A DNA stretch of 49,359 nucleotides from Bacillota bacterium (lineage in GTDB: Bacteria; Bacillota; Sulfobacillia; Sulfobacillales; JAIMBI01). The notes under the pieces were generated by a model. That model saw only the letters and a program-made list of their open reading frames with translations, made no database searches and was not told where the DNA came from. The stretch is from assembly GCA_021797815.1 (NCBI GenBank), contig JAJZYZ010000013.1:1-49359 (forward strand). Direction: 5' to 3'. Shown piece by piece: positions 36,657 through 45,510 of this stretch. The position numbers and the translations under genes were made by a program. Every line of letters starts with the position of its first letter. Position 1 is the first letter of the stretch.

Positions 36657-37985
36657 ATGGCGAACGAGGCGGATCGCAACGAGATTTTCAAGCGGGCGGA
36701 CGCGGCCGGGGTGCGTCAGGTGGGGCTCCAATTCACGGATGTCCTGGGAGTGGCCAAGACCGTCACGGTCCCGGTGGATCTCCTGCCGGACGCGCTTGAC
36801 GGCAACGTTCCCTTCGACGGCTCCTCCATCCAGGGATTTGCCCGGGTGGAGGAAGCCGACATGTTTTTGCAACCCGACCCGGGCACATTTGTCGTGTTCC
36901 CCTGGGTATCGGCCGGCCCTCCCACCGCCCGCTTCATCTGCGACATCCGGCGCCCCGACACCACCCCCTACCCCGGCTGCCCGCGCACGGCCTTGAAGCG
37001 GGTGCTGGCGGCGGTGCGTGAGCGCGGCTTCAGTCTGCGGGTGGCGCCGGAGGTGGAGTTTTTCCTGTTCGATCGCGACGAGCGAGGCCGCGCCACCACA
37101 CGCACGGAGGACCAGGCCGGCTACTTCGACCTGGCGCCGGTGGACCGCGGCGAGCAGGTACGGCAGGACATGGTGGGGCTCCTCGAGCAGATGGGCATCC
37201 GGGTGGCCGCCAGTCACCACGAGGTGGCGCCCGGTCAGCACGAGATTGACCTGGCGCCCCAGGACGCGCTGATGGCGGCCGACCAGCTGGTGACCTTGCG
37301 CACGGTGGTGCGGGAAGTGGCCCGCCAGGCCGGCCTTCACGCCACCTTCATGCCAAAGCCGGTGGCGGGCATCAACGGGTCCGGACTCCACCTCCACTGC
37401 CACCTTGAGCAGGACGGCGACAACGCCTTTTTCGGTGTCGACGCACCCGACAGTCTCTCGTCGGTCGGACGGGCGTTTCTGGCCGGTCTCCTGCACCACG
37501 CGGCCGGATTCTCGCTGGTGACAAATCCCCTGGTGAATTCCTACAAGCGTCTCGTACCCGGCTATGAAGCGCCTATCTACATCGGCTGGTCGCGCCGCTC
37601 CCGCAGTCCGATGGTGCGGCTCGCGACCGACCGCGGCCAGAACCCGCGCCTCGAGCTTCGCTCGCCCGATCCCGCCTGCAACCCCTACCTGGCGCTGTCG
37701 GCGATTGCGGCGGCCGGCCTTGACGGGCTGGCGACCGGGATGGAGCCACCGGCCGCGCAAAACGTTCACCGCCTGCGGGAGGCCGAGCGGGTGGAGCTTG
37801 GCATCGGACGCCTCCCGGCCAGCCTCGATGAGGCCATCGCCCGGTTTCGTGAGGATGGCGTGGTGCAGGAGGCGCTGGGCGCCGAGCTGTCGCAAAGCCT
37901 GACCGACGCCAAACGCATCGAGTGGGACGTCTACCGGACGGCCGTGCATCCCTGGGAGATTGACCAGTATCTGAGCGTCTACTGA
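36657..37985 (+). CDS. glnA: Glutamine synthetase type I
   Basis: The 442-residue protein is complete and has class-I signatures: FDGSSIQGFARVEEADMFLQPD, APEVEFFLF (metal ligands), SHHEVAPGQHEIDLA, FMPKPVAGINGSGLHLHCHL (ATP/metal site), NPLVNSYKRLVPGYEAP and ELRSPDPACNPYLA. The adenylylation loop of the beta type (NLYDLPPE) is not seen, so it belongs to the Bacillota-like alpha group, which is regulated by feedback and GlnR/TnrA-type interactions rather than adenylylation. It makes glutamine from glutamate and ammonia. The ATG at 36657 has GCGGAGGC upstream. No glnR gene lies next to it and no clear GlnR box is visible. Confidence 0.95.
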   Translation: MANEADRNEIFKRADAAGVRQVGLQFTDVLGVAKTVTVPVDLLPDALDGNVPFDGSSIQGFARVEEADMFLQPDPGTFVVFPWVSAGPPTARFICDIRRPDTTPYPGCPRTALKRVLAAVRERGFSLRVAPEVEFFLFDRDERGRATTRTEDQAGYFDLAPVDRGEQVRQDMVGLLEQMGIRVAASHHEVAPGQHEIDLAPQDALMAADQLVTLRTVVREVARQAGLHATFMPKPVAGINGSGLHLHCHLEQDGDNAFFGVDAPDSLSSVGRAFLAGLLHHAAGFSLVTNPLVNSYKRLVPGYEAPIYIGWSRRSRSPMVRLATDRGQNPRLELRSPDPACNPYLALSAIAAAGLDGLATGMEPPAAQNVHRLREAERVELGIGRLPASLDEAIARFREDGVVQEALGAELSQSLTDAKRIEWDVYRTAVHPWEIDQYLSVY

Positions 37986-38019
37986 GTGGGCTTGGGAAAA
38001 GGCCAGGAAGGCGGGTTGC

Positions 38020-38940
38020 GTGAAGCGTCTTCAGCCCGAGGCATGGGAGCGCGCGGCGCGGTTTGTGCGCGAGCATGCGCGTCCACTGGAGCAGGCGCTC
38101 TTCGGGTACTGGTTTCGGGGATCCGATCGGGAAGGGGTCGTGCGTGAGCTGCGGCGCTTCCAGAACCTCGACGGGGGCTTCGGGCGGGCGCTCGAACCCG
38201 ACTTTACGCTCGAGGCGTCGTCGCCGCTGGCGACCACCGTGGGGCTCCAGTACGCGGACATCCTGGACCTGCCCACCGAGCACCCGCTGGTGGTGGGGGC
38301 GATGCGCTACCTCCTGGGGGCGCTTGATCCACAGGAACTCCGCTGGCCGGCGGTGCCGGAGATGGTCAACCAGTCACCGCACGCCCCCTGGTGGCACGTC
38401 GATCCCGAGACCGGACGCTCGGGGGTGGAGATAACCTGGGCCAACCCGAGTGCGGAAGTTGTGGGCCTCTTGTGGCGGCATGCGCGGGTCGTGCCCACGG
38501 TGTTTGTTGATCGCCTGACCGAGCGCGCCCTCCAGGAGTTTCGGTCCGCATCGCTGCCCTTCGACCTTCATGACTTCTTATGCTGGGAGCGGTGCGCCCG
38601 GTCTCTGCCGGCCGCGGCCCGCGAGGAGATGACGGGGCGTCTTCGGGCTTCGCTGCCCGGGACCGTGGAGGCCTCGCCCGCCGCCTGGGCCGCGTATGGC
38701 GCAGAACCGCTGACCCTGGCCCCGGCACCCGATGCCCTCTTCTACCCCGAGCTGGCGGCCGTTGTCGCCGTCAACCTCGACTACCGGATCGAGACGCAGG
38801 CTCCGGACGGGGGATGGTGGCCCAATTGGACCTGGAACCAGTATCCTGAAGCCTGGGAGCGTGCGCGGCGCGAATGGGCCGGCATCCTGACGGTCCGCAT
38901 GCTGAAGACGCTCCGGGACTACCGACGGGCCGGCTCTTAA
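38020..38940 (+). CDS. Toroid-fold (terpene cyclase/prenyltransferase-like) hypothetical protein
   Basis: The 306-residue soluble protein contains RRFQNLDGGFGRALEPDF near residues 45-62 and QAPDGGWWPNWTWNQYPEAW near the C-terminus. Both resemble the QW/DGG-type repeats of alpha-alpha toroid proteins such as squalene-hopene cyclases and prenyltransferase beta subunits. No DxDD cyclase motif or zinc site is visible and it is only half the size of a cyclase, so enzymatic cyclisation is unlikely. The function is unknown. The GTG at 38020 has AGGAAGGCGGG upstream. It follows glnA by 34 bp and may be co-transcribed. Confidence 0.7.
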   Translation: MKRLQPEAWERAARFVREHARPLEQALFGYWFRGSDREGVVRELRRFQNLDGGFGRALEPDFTLEASSPLATTVGLQYADILDLPTEHPLVVGAMRYLLGALDPQELRWPAVPEMVNQSPHAPWWHVDPETGRSGVEITWANPSAEVVGLLWRHARVVPTVFVDRLTERALQEFRSASLPFDLHDFLCWERCARSLPAAAREEMTGRLRASLPGTVEASPAAWAAYGAEPLTLAPAPDALFYPELAAVVAVNLDYRIETQAPDGGWWPNWTWNQYPEAWERARREWAGILTVRMLKTLRDYRRAGS

Positions 38941-38961
38941 ATCTGACGCGGGGGGCGCAGC

Positions 38962-39153
38962 ATGTTCCGGTCGGCCTATCAGACCTCCGTCATCAGCCTC
39001 ATCGTCGCGACCGTTGTCTACTTCGTGCTGAACGCCATCTGGACCGTCTACTACGGTTATGGCCTCTTCGTTGAAATCGCGGTGGCCGTCATCCTGGGAC
39101 CATTCTTCACCTACGGAACGGTGCGCCTGTACCGCCGCTTATTCCGCCGTTAA
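38962..39153 (+). CDS. Small membrane protein (63 aa)
   Basis: The 63-residue protein has two hydrophobic helices (about residues 8-28 and 34-54) and a basic C-terminus (RLYRRLFRR), which predicts cytoplasmic ends. A purine-rich GGGGGGCGCAGC stretch precedes the ATG at an acceptable distance. It lies 21 bp after the toroid-fold gene and is probably translated from the same mRNA. No family is recognised. Confidence 0.6.
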   Translation: MFRSAYQTSVISLIVATVVYFVLNAIWTVYYGYGLFVEIAVAVILGPFFTYGTVRLYRRLFRR

Positions 39154-39254
39154 CGAGGCGCCGTCGGAGCGATGAGGACAGTGGGCGTCTCAAAGACCCG
39201 GCGCCTGTCCATGCGTGCGCCGTTAACCGGCCGCCCTCGCATGCAGCCCGCGCG

Positions 39255-40601
39255 TCACGCGCCTAGCGGCAGCTCCAGCCAGAACACGCTGCCGGCGCCG
39301 GGTGTCGAGTCGACCCCCACGCGCCCGCCCATGCGCTCGACGAGGTTTCGGGTGATGGCGAGCCCGAGTCCCGATCCGCCCGTGCGCGATGATCGCGCCC
39401 GGTCCACCCGGTAGAAGCGCTCGAACACATGCGCCGCCTCCTCGGGCGGTATGCCGGGTCCGGTGTCGGCCACAAAGAGCCGGGCCCAGTCGCCGACGCG
39501 GGTGGCGCCCACGGTGATGCGGCCGCCGGCCGGGGTGTGGCGGACGGCGTTGGCGAGATAGTTTCCAAGCGCCTGTCGGAGGCGCTCGGCGTCACCGCGC
39601 ACGGGAAGGGGTGTCTGCGGTTCGGGACCGCCGGTCCACGCAAGTGAGATGCCATGGGTCTGCGCCTCCACGGCCCACGCCGGTACCAGGCCCCGGGCCA
39701 GCGCCGCCAGATCCAGGGGATCGAGGGCGGTTGCAAGCTCACCGGCGTCAGATAGGGCCAGATCCTGGAGGTCCTGCACGAGGCGGGCCAGGTGGCGGCC
39801 CTGGGTTTCGACGACGGCCAGGGCCGCGCCATCCCCCGGCACCACCCCGTCGCGCATGGCTTCGAGATAGCCGATGAGGATGCTGAGCGGCGTCCTGAGC
39901 TCATGGGCCACGTCCGCCACCATCTTCCGGCGATTGTCCTCGCTGCGGGACAGGGCGTCGGCCATGCGGTTGAAGTTGTCGCTGAGTTCGGCCACCTCCA
40001 CCGGGCCCGCCACCGGCACCCGCTTGGTGAGATCCCCCTCGCCGAGGCGGCGGACGCTCTCGGTAATGCGCCGGATCGGTCCCACGAGGCGCTCGCCCAC
40101 GACAACCGACAGCGCAAGCGCGGTCAGAAATCCCGCGATGGAGGCCCACAAGAGACTCCGCTCGATGGCATGCAGCACCGGCGCAAGGCGAGGGTCAAGG
40201 TGGGGGGCGCCAAACACGGACAGGGTGGCGCCCACTCCCAGGCCGGCCGCGTGGATCGGAACCACCGCGATGAGGCGCGGGCGCCCATGCGCTTTATTGG
40301 GGCCCGCGTGGAGGGGGACGACCGTGAACGATCCGTAAACGGTGCGGATGAAGAGCCGCGAATCCAGCAGATCGGCAAAGTGCTGGGCCCCCACTTCCAT
40401 GGCGGTAAGCCCGCGCCGATTGTAGAGGGTGGCCAGAGTGGAGGCCACCCGCACCACCTCGGCCTGGGCGCGGTGGTGCCCGTAGAGGGTCACCTCGCGA
40501 CTGGCGGTGCGGGCGACGAAGAGGCCGATGAGGCCCAGGCCGACCGCAATCGACAGCGCGGCTGTGATGAAGAGATACGGCCGGACGCCTATCCGTTTCA
40601 C
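39255..40601 (-). CDS. Two-component sensor histidine kinase
   Basis: The 448-residue membrane kinase has an N-terminal helix (about residues 9-31), an extracytoplasmic sensor region of about 130 residues, a second helix (about 160-182), and a HAMP domain (RRITESVRRLGEGDLTKRVPV). The phosphoacceptor motif VADVAHELRTPLSILIGYLE follows. The ATPase domain has N-box NYLANAVRHTPAG, G1 VADTGPGIPPEEA and G2 GGSGLGLAI boxes. The signal is unknown. The GTG start overlaps the stop of the response-regulator gene (GTGA), so the pair is translationally coupled. Confidence 0.92.
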   Translation of the reverse strand: MKRIGVRPYLFITAALSIAVGLGLIGLFVARTASREVTLYGHHRAQAEVVRVASTLATLYNRRGLTAMEVGAQHFADLLDSRLFIRTVYGSFTVVPLHAGPNKAHGRPRLIAVVPIHAAGLGVGATLSVFGAPHLDPRLAPVLHAIERSLLWASIAGFLTALALSVVVGERLVGPIRRITESVRRLGEGDLTKRVPVAGPVEVAELSDNFNRMADALSRSEDNRRKMVADVAHELRTPLSILIGYLEAMRDGVVPGDGAALAVVETQGRHLARLVQDLQDLALSDAGELATALDPLDLAALARGLVPAWAVEAQTHGISLAWTGGPEPQTPLPVRGDAERLRQALGNYLANAVRHTPAGGRITVGATRVGDWARLFVADTGPGIPPEEAAHVFERFYRVDRARSSRTGGSGLGLAITRNLVERMGGRVGVDSTPGAGSVFWLELPLGA

Positions 40602-41284
40602 AAAACCTCGGGCGCCACCATGCGGTAGCCCACGCCGTACACGGTGTGGATGGGGCTCGGCATCACCCCGAGCTTCTTGCGGAGGTTCGCAATATGAACG
40701 TCGATGTTGCGGTCGTAGCCAAGAAAGTCAGGACCGGCCACCATGTCGAGAAGCTGCTGGCGCTCGAACGTCCAGCCCGGCCGCGACATCAGGGCAGACA
40801 GGAGCCGGAACTCGGTGGGCGTGAGGGAGAGCACCCGCCCGTGCACTTCCACCAGGTGGCTTCGAGGGTCAAGACTGATTGGGCCGACGTGCAGCACCAC
40901 CCCCGGCGCCTCGCCGGTGCGCGCCCGGCGCAGGATGGCGTCGACCCGCAGCATGAGCTCCGCCGGCGAGAACGGTTTGGCCACGTAGTCGTCGGCACCG
41001 GCCCGAAAGCCTTCGATGCGCTCTCGCTCCTGACCGAGCGCGGTGAGCAGGATGACAGGCGTACCGACGCCCTGCGTCCGGATGCTGCGCAGGAGCCCGA
41101 GTCCGTCGCGGCCGGGCAGGAGGACGTCAAGCAGGATAAGTTCGGGTGGGTCCGCCACGATGGCCCGTTCTGCCTGCTGACCATCGAGGAAAGACCGGAC
41201 CGTGTGGCCGGCGCGTTCCAGATAGGTGGTCAGAAGGCGGACAAGCTCCGGCTCGTCCTCCACCACATAGACACGCGTGCTCAT
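40598..41284 (-). CDS. OmpR/PhoB-family response regulator
   Basis: The 228-residue protein has an N-terminal receiver domain with acidic residues E9/D10, phosphoacceptor D53 (LILLDVLLPGRDG) and conserved lysine in YVAKPFSPAEL. The C-terminal winged-helix DNA-binding domain includes LTPTEFRLLSALMSRPGWTFERQQLLDMV and ends with RNIDVHIANLRKKLGVMPSPIHTVYGVGYRMV. It is encoded just upstream of its kinase. The targets are unknown. Confidence 0.94.
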   Translation of the reverse strand: MSTRVYVVEDEPELVRLLTTYLERAGHTVRSFLDGQQAERAIVADPPELILLDVLLPGRDGLGLLRSIRTQGVGTPVILLTALGQERERIEGFRAGADDYVAKPFSPAELMLRVDAILRRARTGEAPGVVLHVGPISLDPRSHLVEVHGRVLSLTPTEFRLLSALMSRPGWTFERQQLLDMVAGPDFLGYDRNIDVHIANLRKKLGVMPSPIHTVYGVGYRMVAPEVL

Positions 41285-41329
41285 GGCACGAGTATAGGCG
41301 AGTGGCGCCGCGTCATCATGAATGGACTG

Positions 41330-42091
41330 TTAAGACGGCCCCTCGTCTAGGGCGCTCCAGGCCTCGCGATACGCCTTCAGATGCTCCTCTTCGGTCTCCC
41401 GCAGAAGCGTCGTGACGCTGTCGTCAAATGCGGCCGCCCGTCCGGTGTCAAAGAGACCGCGCAGGAGCGCGTAGCGCACGAAGATGATGCTGGTTGAGAG
41501 CACATCGGTCTCGCAGTAGCGGCGGATGCGGTCAAGCTGCCCCGCGCGGTACAGCGGCCACACATCGCGGCCATCCACTTCAAGCTTGCCGGGAATCCCG
41601 CACAGCGCCGCCATCTCGTCAAGCGCCACCCGCGTTGACGCCCCATAGGCCGACAGGAGGTCCATCAGATCCCAATGAAACTCCTCGTTGTACCGGTAGC
41701 GATAGCCGCGCTGACGGTAGAAGGCGCCGATGGCAAGACGGTGGCGGAGGGCGCGGTACTGGAGACAGGGCAGATCAAATCCGCTCGAATTCCAGCCCAC
41801 GAGACGGGGATGGGCCCGTTCCAGATAGGCAAAGAACCGTTCGATGAGGGCCGCCTCGCTGTCGTCCGGATCGCCCATGGCCCGAAGCGTCTGCAGCCGG
41901 CCGTCGTCCCCGATGACGGCGCCGGCGATGGCAACAATCTGGTGGAAAAGAGGTTTTGGCATCACCGCGTCCGGCCGCGCCTCAGAGAAGGCGGCCATCA
42001 CGGTGTCGGCGTCTGCCTCGGCGGGGAGCCTGAGCCAGCGCCCCAGTGCCGCGACGTCCGGGACCGTCTCGATGTCAAAGACGAGATACAT
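41330..42091 (-). CDS. Predicted 3'-5' exonuclease (PolB-like, DnaQ fold)
   Basis: The 253-residue protein starts with MYLVFDIETVPD, the ExoI motif (D-x-E) of DEDD exonucleases. The ExoII region is LVGWNSSGFDLPCLQYRAL, and ExoIII is in LDRIRRYCETDVLSTSIIFVRY (YxxxD-like). The arrangement fits the PolB-like predicted exonuclease family. It probably trims DNA or RNA 3' ends. The ATG at 42091 follows GAGGGAGGGAG; the longer frame from 42154 is not needed. Confidence 0.85.
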   Translation of the reverse strand: MYLVFDIETVPDVAALGRWLRLPAEADADTVMAAFSEARPDAVMPKPLFHQIVAIAGAVIGDDGRLQTLRAMGDPDDSEAALIERFFAYLERAHPRLVGWNSSGFDLPCLQYRALRHRLAIGAFYRQRGYRYRYNEEFHWDLMDLLSAYGASTRVALDEMAALCGIPGKLEVDGRDVWPLYRAGQLDRIRRYCETDVLSTSIIFVRYALLRGLFDTGRAAAFDDSVTTLLRETEEEHLKAYREAWSALDEGPS

Positions 42092-42315
42092 GGTCTCCCT
42101 CCCTCGTCTCCCTCGGTCCCACCCCAATGAGTGCCGCGGCGGCCGCCGGCTCACCCGCTTCGGCCTGGCCGCTCGTGCCAGGACGACGGCGTCTTCAGGC
42201 TATTTCGGACGCTGTCCAGCTTACCGCCAGGTTTCGCCAGCGGCACCGGAGCTCCCTGCCGCCACAACCGGGCGATGACGGCATAACGGTATAGTGGAAG
42301 CTGGAGGTGCGCGTC

Positions 42316-42933
42316 ATGTGGGACCTGACCCGGACGATCGCCGAGGACATGCCCATGCATCCGGGAAAGCCGCAGCCAGTGCTGACGGCGTTGGCGGAGC
42401 CGGAGCGGGACGGCTACGGAATGTCGGATTATCATTTCTGGAATCACACCGGGACGCATATCGACGGCCCGCGCCACTTCGTGGCGGGAGCGCCGGGTCT
42501 CGAGACGTACCCGCTCGAGCGATTCATCACACCGGCCCGGGTGGTGCGGGCGCGCACGGGACCGGTAACGGCCGCCATGCTGGCGGCCGTGCTGGGGGAA
42601 GACTTCCGCCGGGAGGCGGTCATTCTGGCCACCGGAGCGGGGGAGCGGTTCGGGACCCCGGCGTACTTCGACTTTCCGGTGCTGTCCGAAGACGGGGCCC
42701 GCTGGCTGGTTCTTCATGAGACCGGCATGCTGGCCGTCGACTGTGCCTCCGTTGACCCGGTGGACACGGCCGACTTCGCGATTCACCGCGTGCTGCTGGG
42801 CGGCGACTGCCTCATCATCGAGGAGCTGGCCTATACGCCGGAGCTTCCCGACCGGTTCCAGCTGGTAGCCCTCCCCATCAAAGTCCTTGGCAGCAACGGC
42901 GACCCCGCGCGCGTCGTGGGTCTGCCGCTTTAG
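42316..42933 (+). CDS. Cyclase-family metal-dependent hydrolase (kynurenine formamidase-like)
   Basis: The 205-residue protein contains HTGTHIDGPRHF (about residues 45-56), the HxGTHxDxPxH metal-binding motif of the cyclase/KynB family, and begins MWDLTRTIAEDMPMHPGKP as these enzymes do. It likely hydrolyses an amide or related bond of a small metabolite; kynurenine formamidase activity itself is only one option because no other tryptophan-degradation gene is nearby. The ATG at 42316 is chosen because GGAGG ends 8 bases before it. Confidence 0.85.
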   Translation: MWDLTRTIAEDMPMHPGKPQPVLTALAEPERDGYGMSDYHFWNHTGTHIDGPRHFVAGAPGLETYPLERFITPARVVRARTGPVTAAMLAAVLGEDFRREAVILATGAGERFGTPAYFDFPVLSEDGARWLVLHETGMLAVDCASVDPVDTADFAIHRVLLGGDCLIIEELAYTPELPDRFQLVALPIKVLGSNGDPARVVGLPL

Positions 42934-43000
42934 CGGCCGGATGGCCGAAGAGGCGGCCGGAGGCGGCCACGGCCTTTCGGGACGGAGGGTCCCGACGCGC

Positions 43001-43666
43001 GTGGCGTTGTTTGATTTCGACGGCACGCTCCTTGACACCACGCCGCTGGTGCGGGCCAGCACCCACCATGCGCTCCGGTCGGTGGCCGGTTTTGACGTGA
43101 CGGACGAGAAGCTGGCCCCGTACTTCGGGCGGACCCTTGACGAGCAGTTTCGGGAGCTGGTCCCGGACGGCGACGAGATTGTGCAGGAGCGGCTCATCCG
43201 GGCGTACCGGGCGCACAACGAAGAGGCGCACGACCGGACGGTGGCCGTCTGCCCGGGGGCGCAAGAAGCGGTGGCGTGGCTTCAAGCCCGGGGCGTGGCG
43301 CTTGGGGTCGTCTCCTCCAAACGCCGGCTCATGGTGAAGCGCGGCCTCGACTGGCTCGGCCTGGAAGACGCATTCTCGGTGGTCGTAGGCCTCGAGGACA
43401 CGGCGCACCACAAACCGGATCCCACGCCGCTCCTGTTTGCCCTCCAGCATTTTTCGGGCGTGCGTCCGGAGGAGGCGGTCATGGTGGGCGACAGCCCCTA
43501 CGACCTGATGGCGGCGCGCGCCGCTCATGTTGACGGGGTGGGCGTGCTCGGCAACACTTTTACCCATCAGGACCTCATGCGGGCAGGAGCCGTGGCGGTG
43601 CTGCCAAGTCTCTTCGAGCTTCCGGCCTTTCTTGCTCCCGGCATGCGGTCCGCGGGAGGGCGATGA
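43001..43666 (+). CDS. HAD-superfamily hydrolase (PpaX/phosphoglycolate phosphatase-like)
   Basis: The 221-residue HAD protein has motif I LFDFDGTLLDTTPLV (nucleophile Asp), motif II LGVVSSKRR, motif III lysine in HHKPDPTPLL, and motif IV MVGDSPYDLMAAR, with an alpha-helical cap between I and II. It resembles PpaX pyrophosphatases and Gph. The GTG at 43001 places the start immediately before motif I, as in relatives, with GGAGGG upstream. An ATG at 42941 in the same frame is a weaker alternative. Confidence 0.87.
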   Translation: MALFDFDGTLLDTTPLVRASTHHALRSVAGFDVTDEKLAPYFGRTLDEQFRELVPDGDEIVQERLIRAYRAHNEEAHDRTVAVCPGAQEAVAWLQARGVALGVVSSKRRLMVKRGLDWLGLEDAFSVVVGLEDTAHHKPDPTPLLFALQHFSGVRPEEAVMVGDSPYDLMAARAAHVDGVGVLGNTFTHQDLMRAGAVAVLPSLFELPAFLAPGMRSAGGR

Positions 43667-43667
43667 A

Positions 43668-44372
43668 ATGAACCTCGACGGCGCTCAGATCACATGGCTC
43701 GGACACGCCACGTTTCTGGTACGGTCTCCAGGCGGCCGGCACGTGGTTATGGACCCCTGGCTGACGGAGAACCCGCGGTGCCCCGACAGCTACCGGACCC
43801 TGAACCAGGCCGACGTCATCACGGTGTCGCACGGACACTTCGACCACATGGGAGACGCGGCGGCCGTCGCCGAGCGGACAGGCGCGACCGTGGTCACGAA
43901 CTTCGAGATTGCGAGCTTTCTGGAAGGCCAGGGCGTCGACCACCTCATCGGCATGAACAAGAGCGGCACGGTGGAGGTGGCCGGCATCAGGTTCACCATG
44001 GTGCAGGCCGTTCACTCGAGCGGCATCACCACCGCGGAGGGGCTGGTGTACGGCGGTGAGGCGGCCGGCTTTGTGGTGACGCTTGAGAACGGGCTTACCC
44101 TCTATCACGCCGGGGATACGGCCGTGTTTGGCGACATGGCGCTCATCCATGATCTGTACGAGCCCGACATCGCGCTCCTGCCCATCGGGGGCCACTTCAC
44201 CATGGCCCCCAAGGAGGCGGCATACGCGGTGCGGCTCCTGAAGCCCAAAGCCGTCATCCCCATGCACTACGGCACCTTCGACGCGCTCGCCGGCACCCCG
44301 GCCGCGCTGTCGGCGCTTGTGGGCGGGGAGACGGAAGTGGTGGAGATGACGCCCGGCGAGACGATTTCCTGA
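43668..44372 (+). CDS. UPF0173-family metal-dependent hydrolase (beta-lactamase fold)
   Basis: The 234-residue protein starts ITWLGHATFLVRSPGG and has the metal motif SHGHFDHMGD (H55, H57, D59, H60), a further His in VHSSGI, GDTAVFGDM and a C-terminal MHYGTFDAL. All ligands are intact, so it is an active-type metallo-hydrolase of the YtkL/UPF0173 family, whose substrate is unknown. The ATG at 43668 has GGGAGGGCG about 8 bases upstream and the HAD gene ends two bases earlier, so they are coupled. The next gene starts 2 bp after its stop. Confidence 0.9.
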   Translation: MNLDGAQITWLGHATFLVRSPGGRHVVMDPWLTENPRCPDSYRTLNQADVITVSHGHFDHMGDAAAVAERTGATVVTNFEIASFLEGQGVDHLIGMNKSGTVEVAGIRFTMVQAVHSSGITTAEGLVYGGEAAGFVVTLENGLTLYHAGDTAVFGDMALIHDLYEPDIALLPIGGHFTMAPKEAAYAVRLLKPKAVIPMHYGTFDALAGTPAALSALVGGETEVVEMTPGETIS

Positions 44373-44373
44373 C

Positions 44374-45063
44374 ATGGCCAGAAAAGTCCGCTCCTTCCCG
44401 CCCCATCTGGCCGGATCCTGCCTTCGCTACGCGGCCATGGATCTGCTGGGGTTTGGACGCCGTCTCGACGCCGACACCCGAAGCCGCATGGCGGCGGGCA
44501 GCGCGTGGCATAAAACGTTCATGCTGGAGCTTGCCGAGGGCGGCGGACTGCTGGCCGCGGAGGCGCCGATGCGGGACCCCGGCATGGGCGTCTCCGGTCG
44601 GGCCGATGCACTTCTCCGCTCCCCGTCGGGACAGGTCACGGTGGTGGAGTACAAGACCGTGAATCCCGACCGTTTCTCCGCCATCCGGGCGGCGGGCGAG
44701 CCCCCGCTCGGCTTCATGGCGCAGCTCGCCCTCTATCTCGAGATTACCCACTATCCCTCCGGGCGGCTCGTGATTGATTCGCGGGAGGAGATGCGGCGGC
44801 GCCTGCAGTTCGCCCTCCCGTGGCCCAATGAGCTTGGCGGGTGGGTGCGCGAGCGGGTGGTGCGGGCGCGGGGATGGGCCGAGGAAGGGAAGCTCCCGCC
44901 GCGCGAGGTGGGGTCCCACTGCCTTGGCTGTGATCGCTGGGAGCGCTGCTATAAGAGTGTCGAGGAACGGGAGGCCGCGGTGGCCGAGGAGCCAGCGTGG
45001 ACGCCGTTCCCGCCCTTGCCGCGGGTGGAGGCGCTCCACGTTGAGGGAGAGGACGTGAGCTGA
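44374..45063 (+). CDS. Cas4/RecB-like PD-(D/E)XK nuclease with a four-cysteine iron-sulfur site
   Basis: The 229-residue protein shows every key residue of the Cas4/AddB-type nuclease domain in order: C16, H46, D78 (GRADAL), E92 and K94 (VVEYKT), Q117 (MAQLALYL), and C183, C186 and C192 (CLGCDRWERC). C16 with the three C-terminal cysteines would hold a 4Fe-4S cluster. No cas1, cas2 or repeat array is in the window, so this is a stand-alone DNA-processing nuclease. It overlaps the OsmC gene by one base and is close to the UPF0173 gene. Confidence 0.85.
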   Translation: MARKVRSFPPHLAGSCLRYAAMDLLGFGRRLDADTRSRMAAGSAWHKTFMLELAEGGGLLAAEAPMRDPGMGVSGRADALLRSPSGQVTVVEYKTVNPDRFSAIRAAGEPPLGFMAQLALYLEITHYPSGRLVIDSREEMRRRLQFALPWPNELGGWVRERVVRARGWAEEGKLPPREVGSHCLGCDRWERCYKSVEEREAAVAEEPAWTPFPPLPRVEALHVEGEDVS

Positions 45064-45503
45064 TGCCGAAAGCCAGCGTGAGTCTTATCGATCCGGACGG
45101 GATGGCGCTCCGGGCCATGTCGGAGTCGGGCTTTCAGGTGGTCATGGATGCGGGGCCGGATGTGGGGGGCAAGGGACAGGGACTCCGGCCGACGGAGCTG
45201 ACGGCCATTTCCCTGGCCGGGTGCACCGGCATCGACGTCCTGTCCATCTTGAAGAAGATGCGGGTCACGGTAACCCGTTTTGACATCGACGTGGCGGCCG
45301 ACCGGCGCGAGGAACACCCGCGGGTCTTCAACCACATCGACCTGGTCTACACCCTTGACTCGCCGGATGTGAAGCCGGAGCAGTTCGCCCGCGCCGTCTC
45401 CCTGTCGGCCGAGCGCTACTGCTCGGTCTCCGCGATGCTGGAAAAGACGGCGGCCATCCGCCGGGTCCTCATCCTGAACGGCACCGAACTCGCGTCTGAG
45501 TGA
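45063..45503 (+). CDS. OsmC/YhfA-family protein (thiol peroxidase type)
   Basis: The 146-residue protein has the two reactive cysteines of OsmC/Ohr-type proteins, C54 in LAGCTGIDVLSILKKMR and C120 in RYCSVSAML, separated as usual. Such proteins reduce organic hydroperoxides, or in the YhfA group have uncertain function. In a sulfur-oxidising cell a role in handling peroxides or reactive sulfur would fit. It lies at the end of a compact run of genes (cyclase, HAD, UPF0173, nuclease, OsmC). Confidence 0.88.
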   Translation: MPKASVSLIDPDGMALRAMSESGFQVVMDAGPDVGGKGQGLRPTELTAISLAGCTGIDVLSILKKMRVTVTRFDIDVAADRREEHPRVFNHIDLVYTLDSPDVKPEQFARAVSLSAERYCSVSAMLEKTAAIRRVLILNGTELASE

Positions 45504-45510
45504 GATCCGG

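Noticed and set aside
44374-45063. Remnant of a CRISPR-Cas locus
   Set aside because: No repeat array, cas1 or cas2 in the window; the neighbours are metabolic genes.
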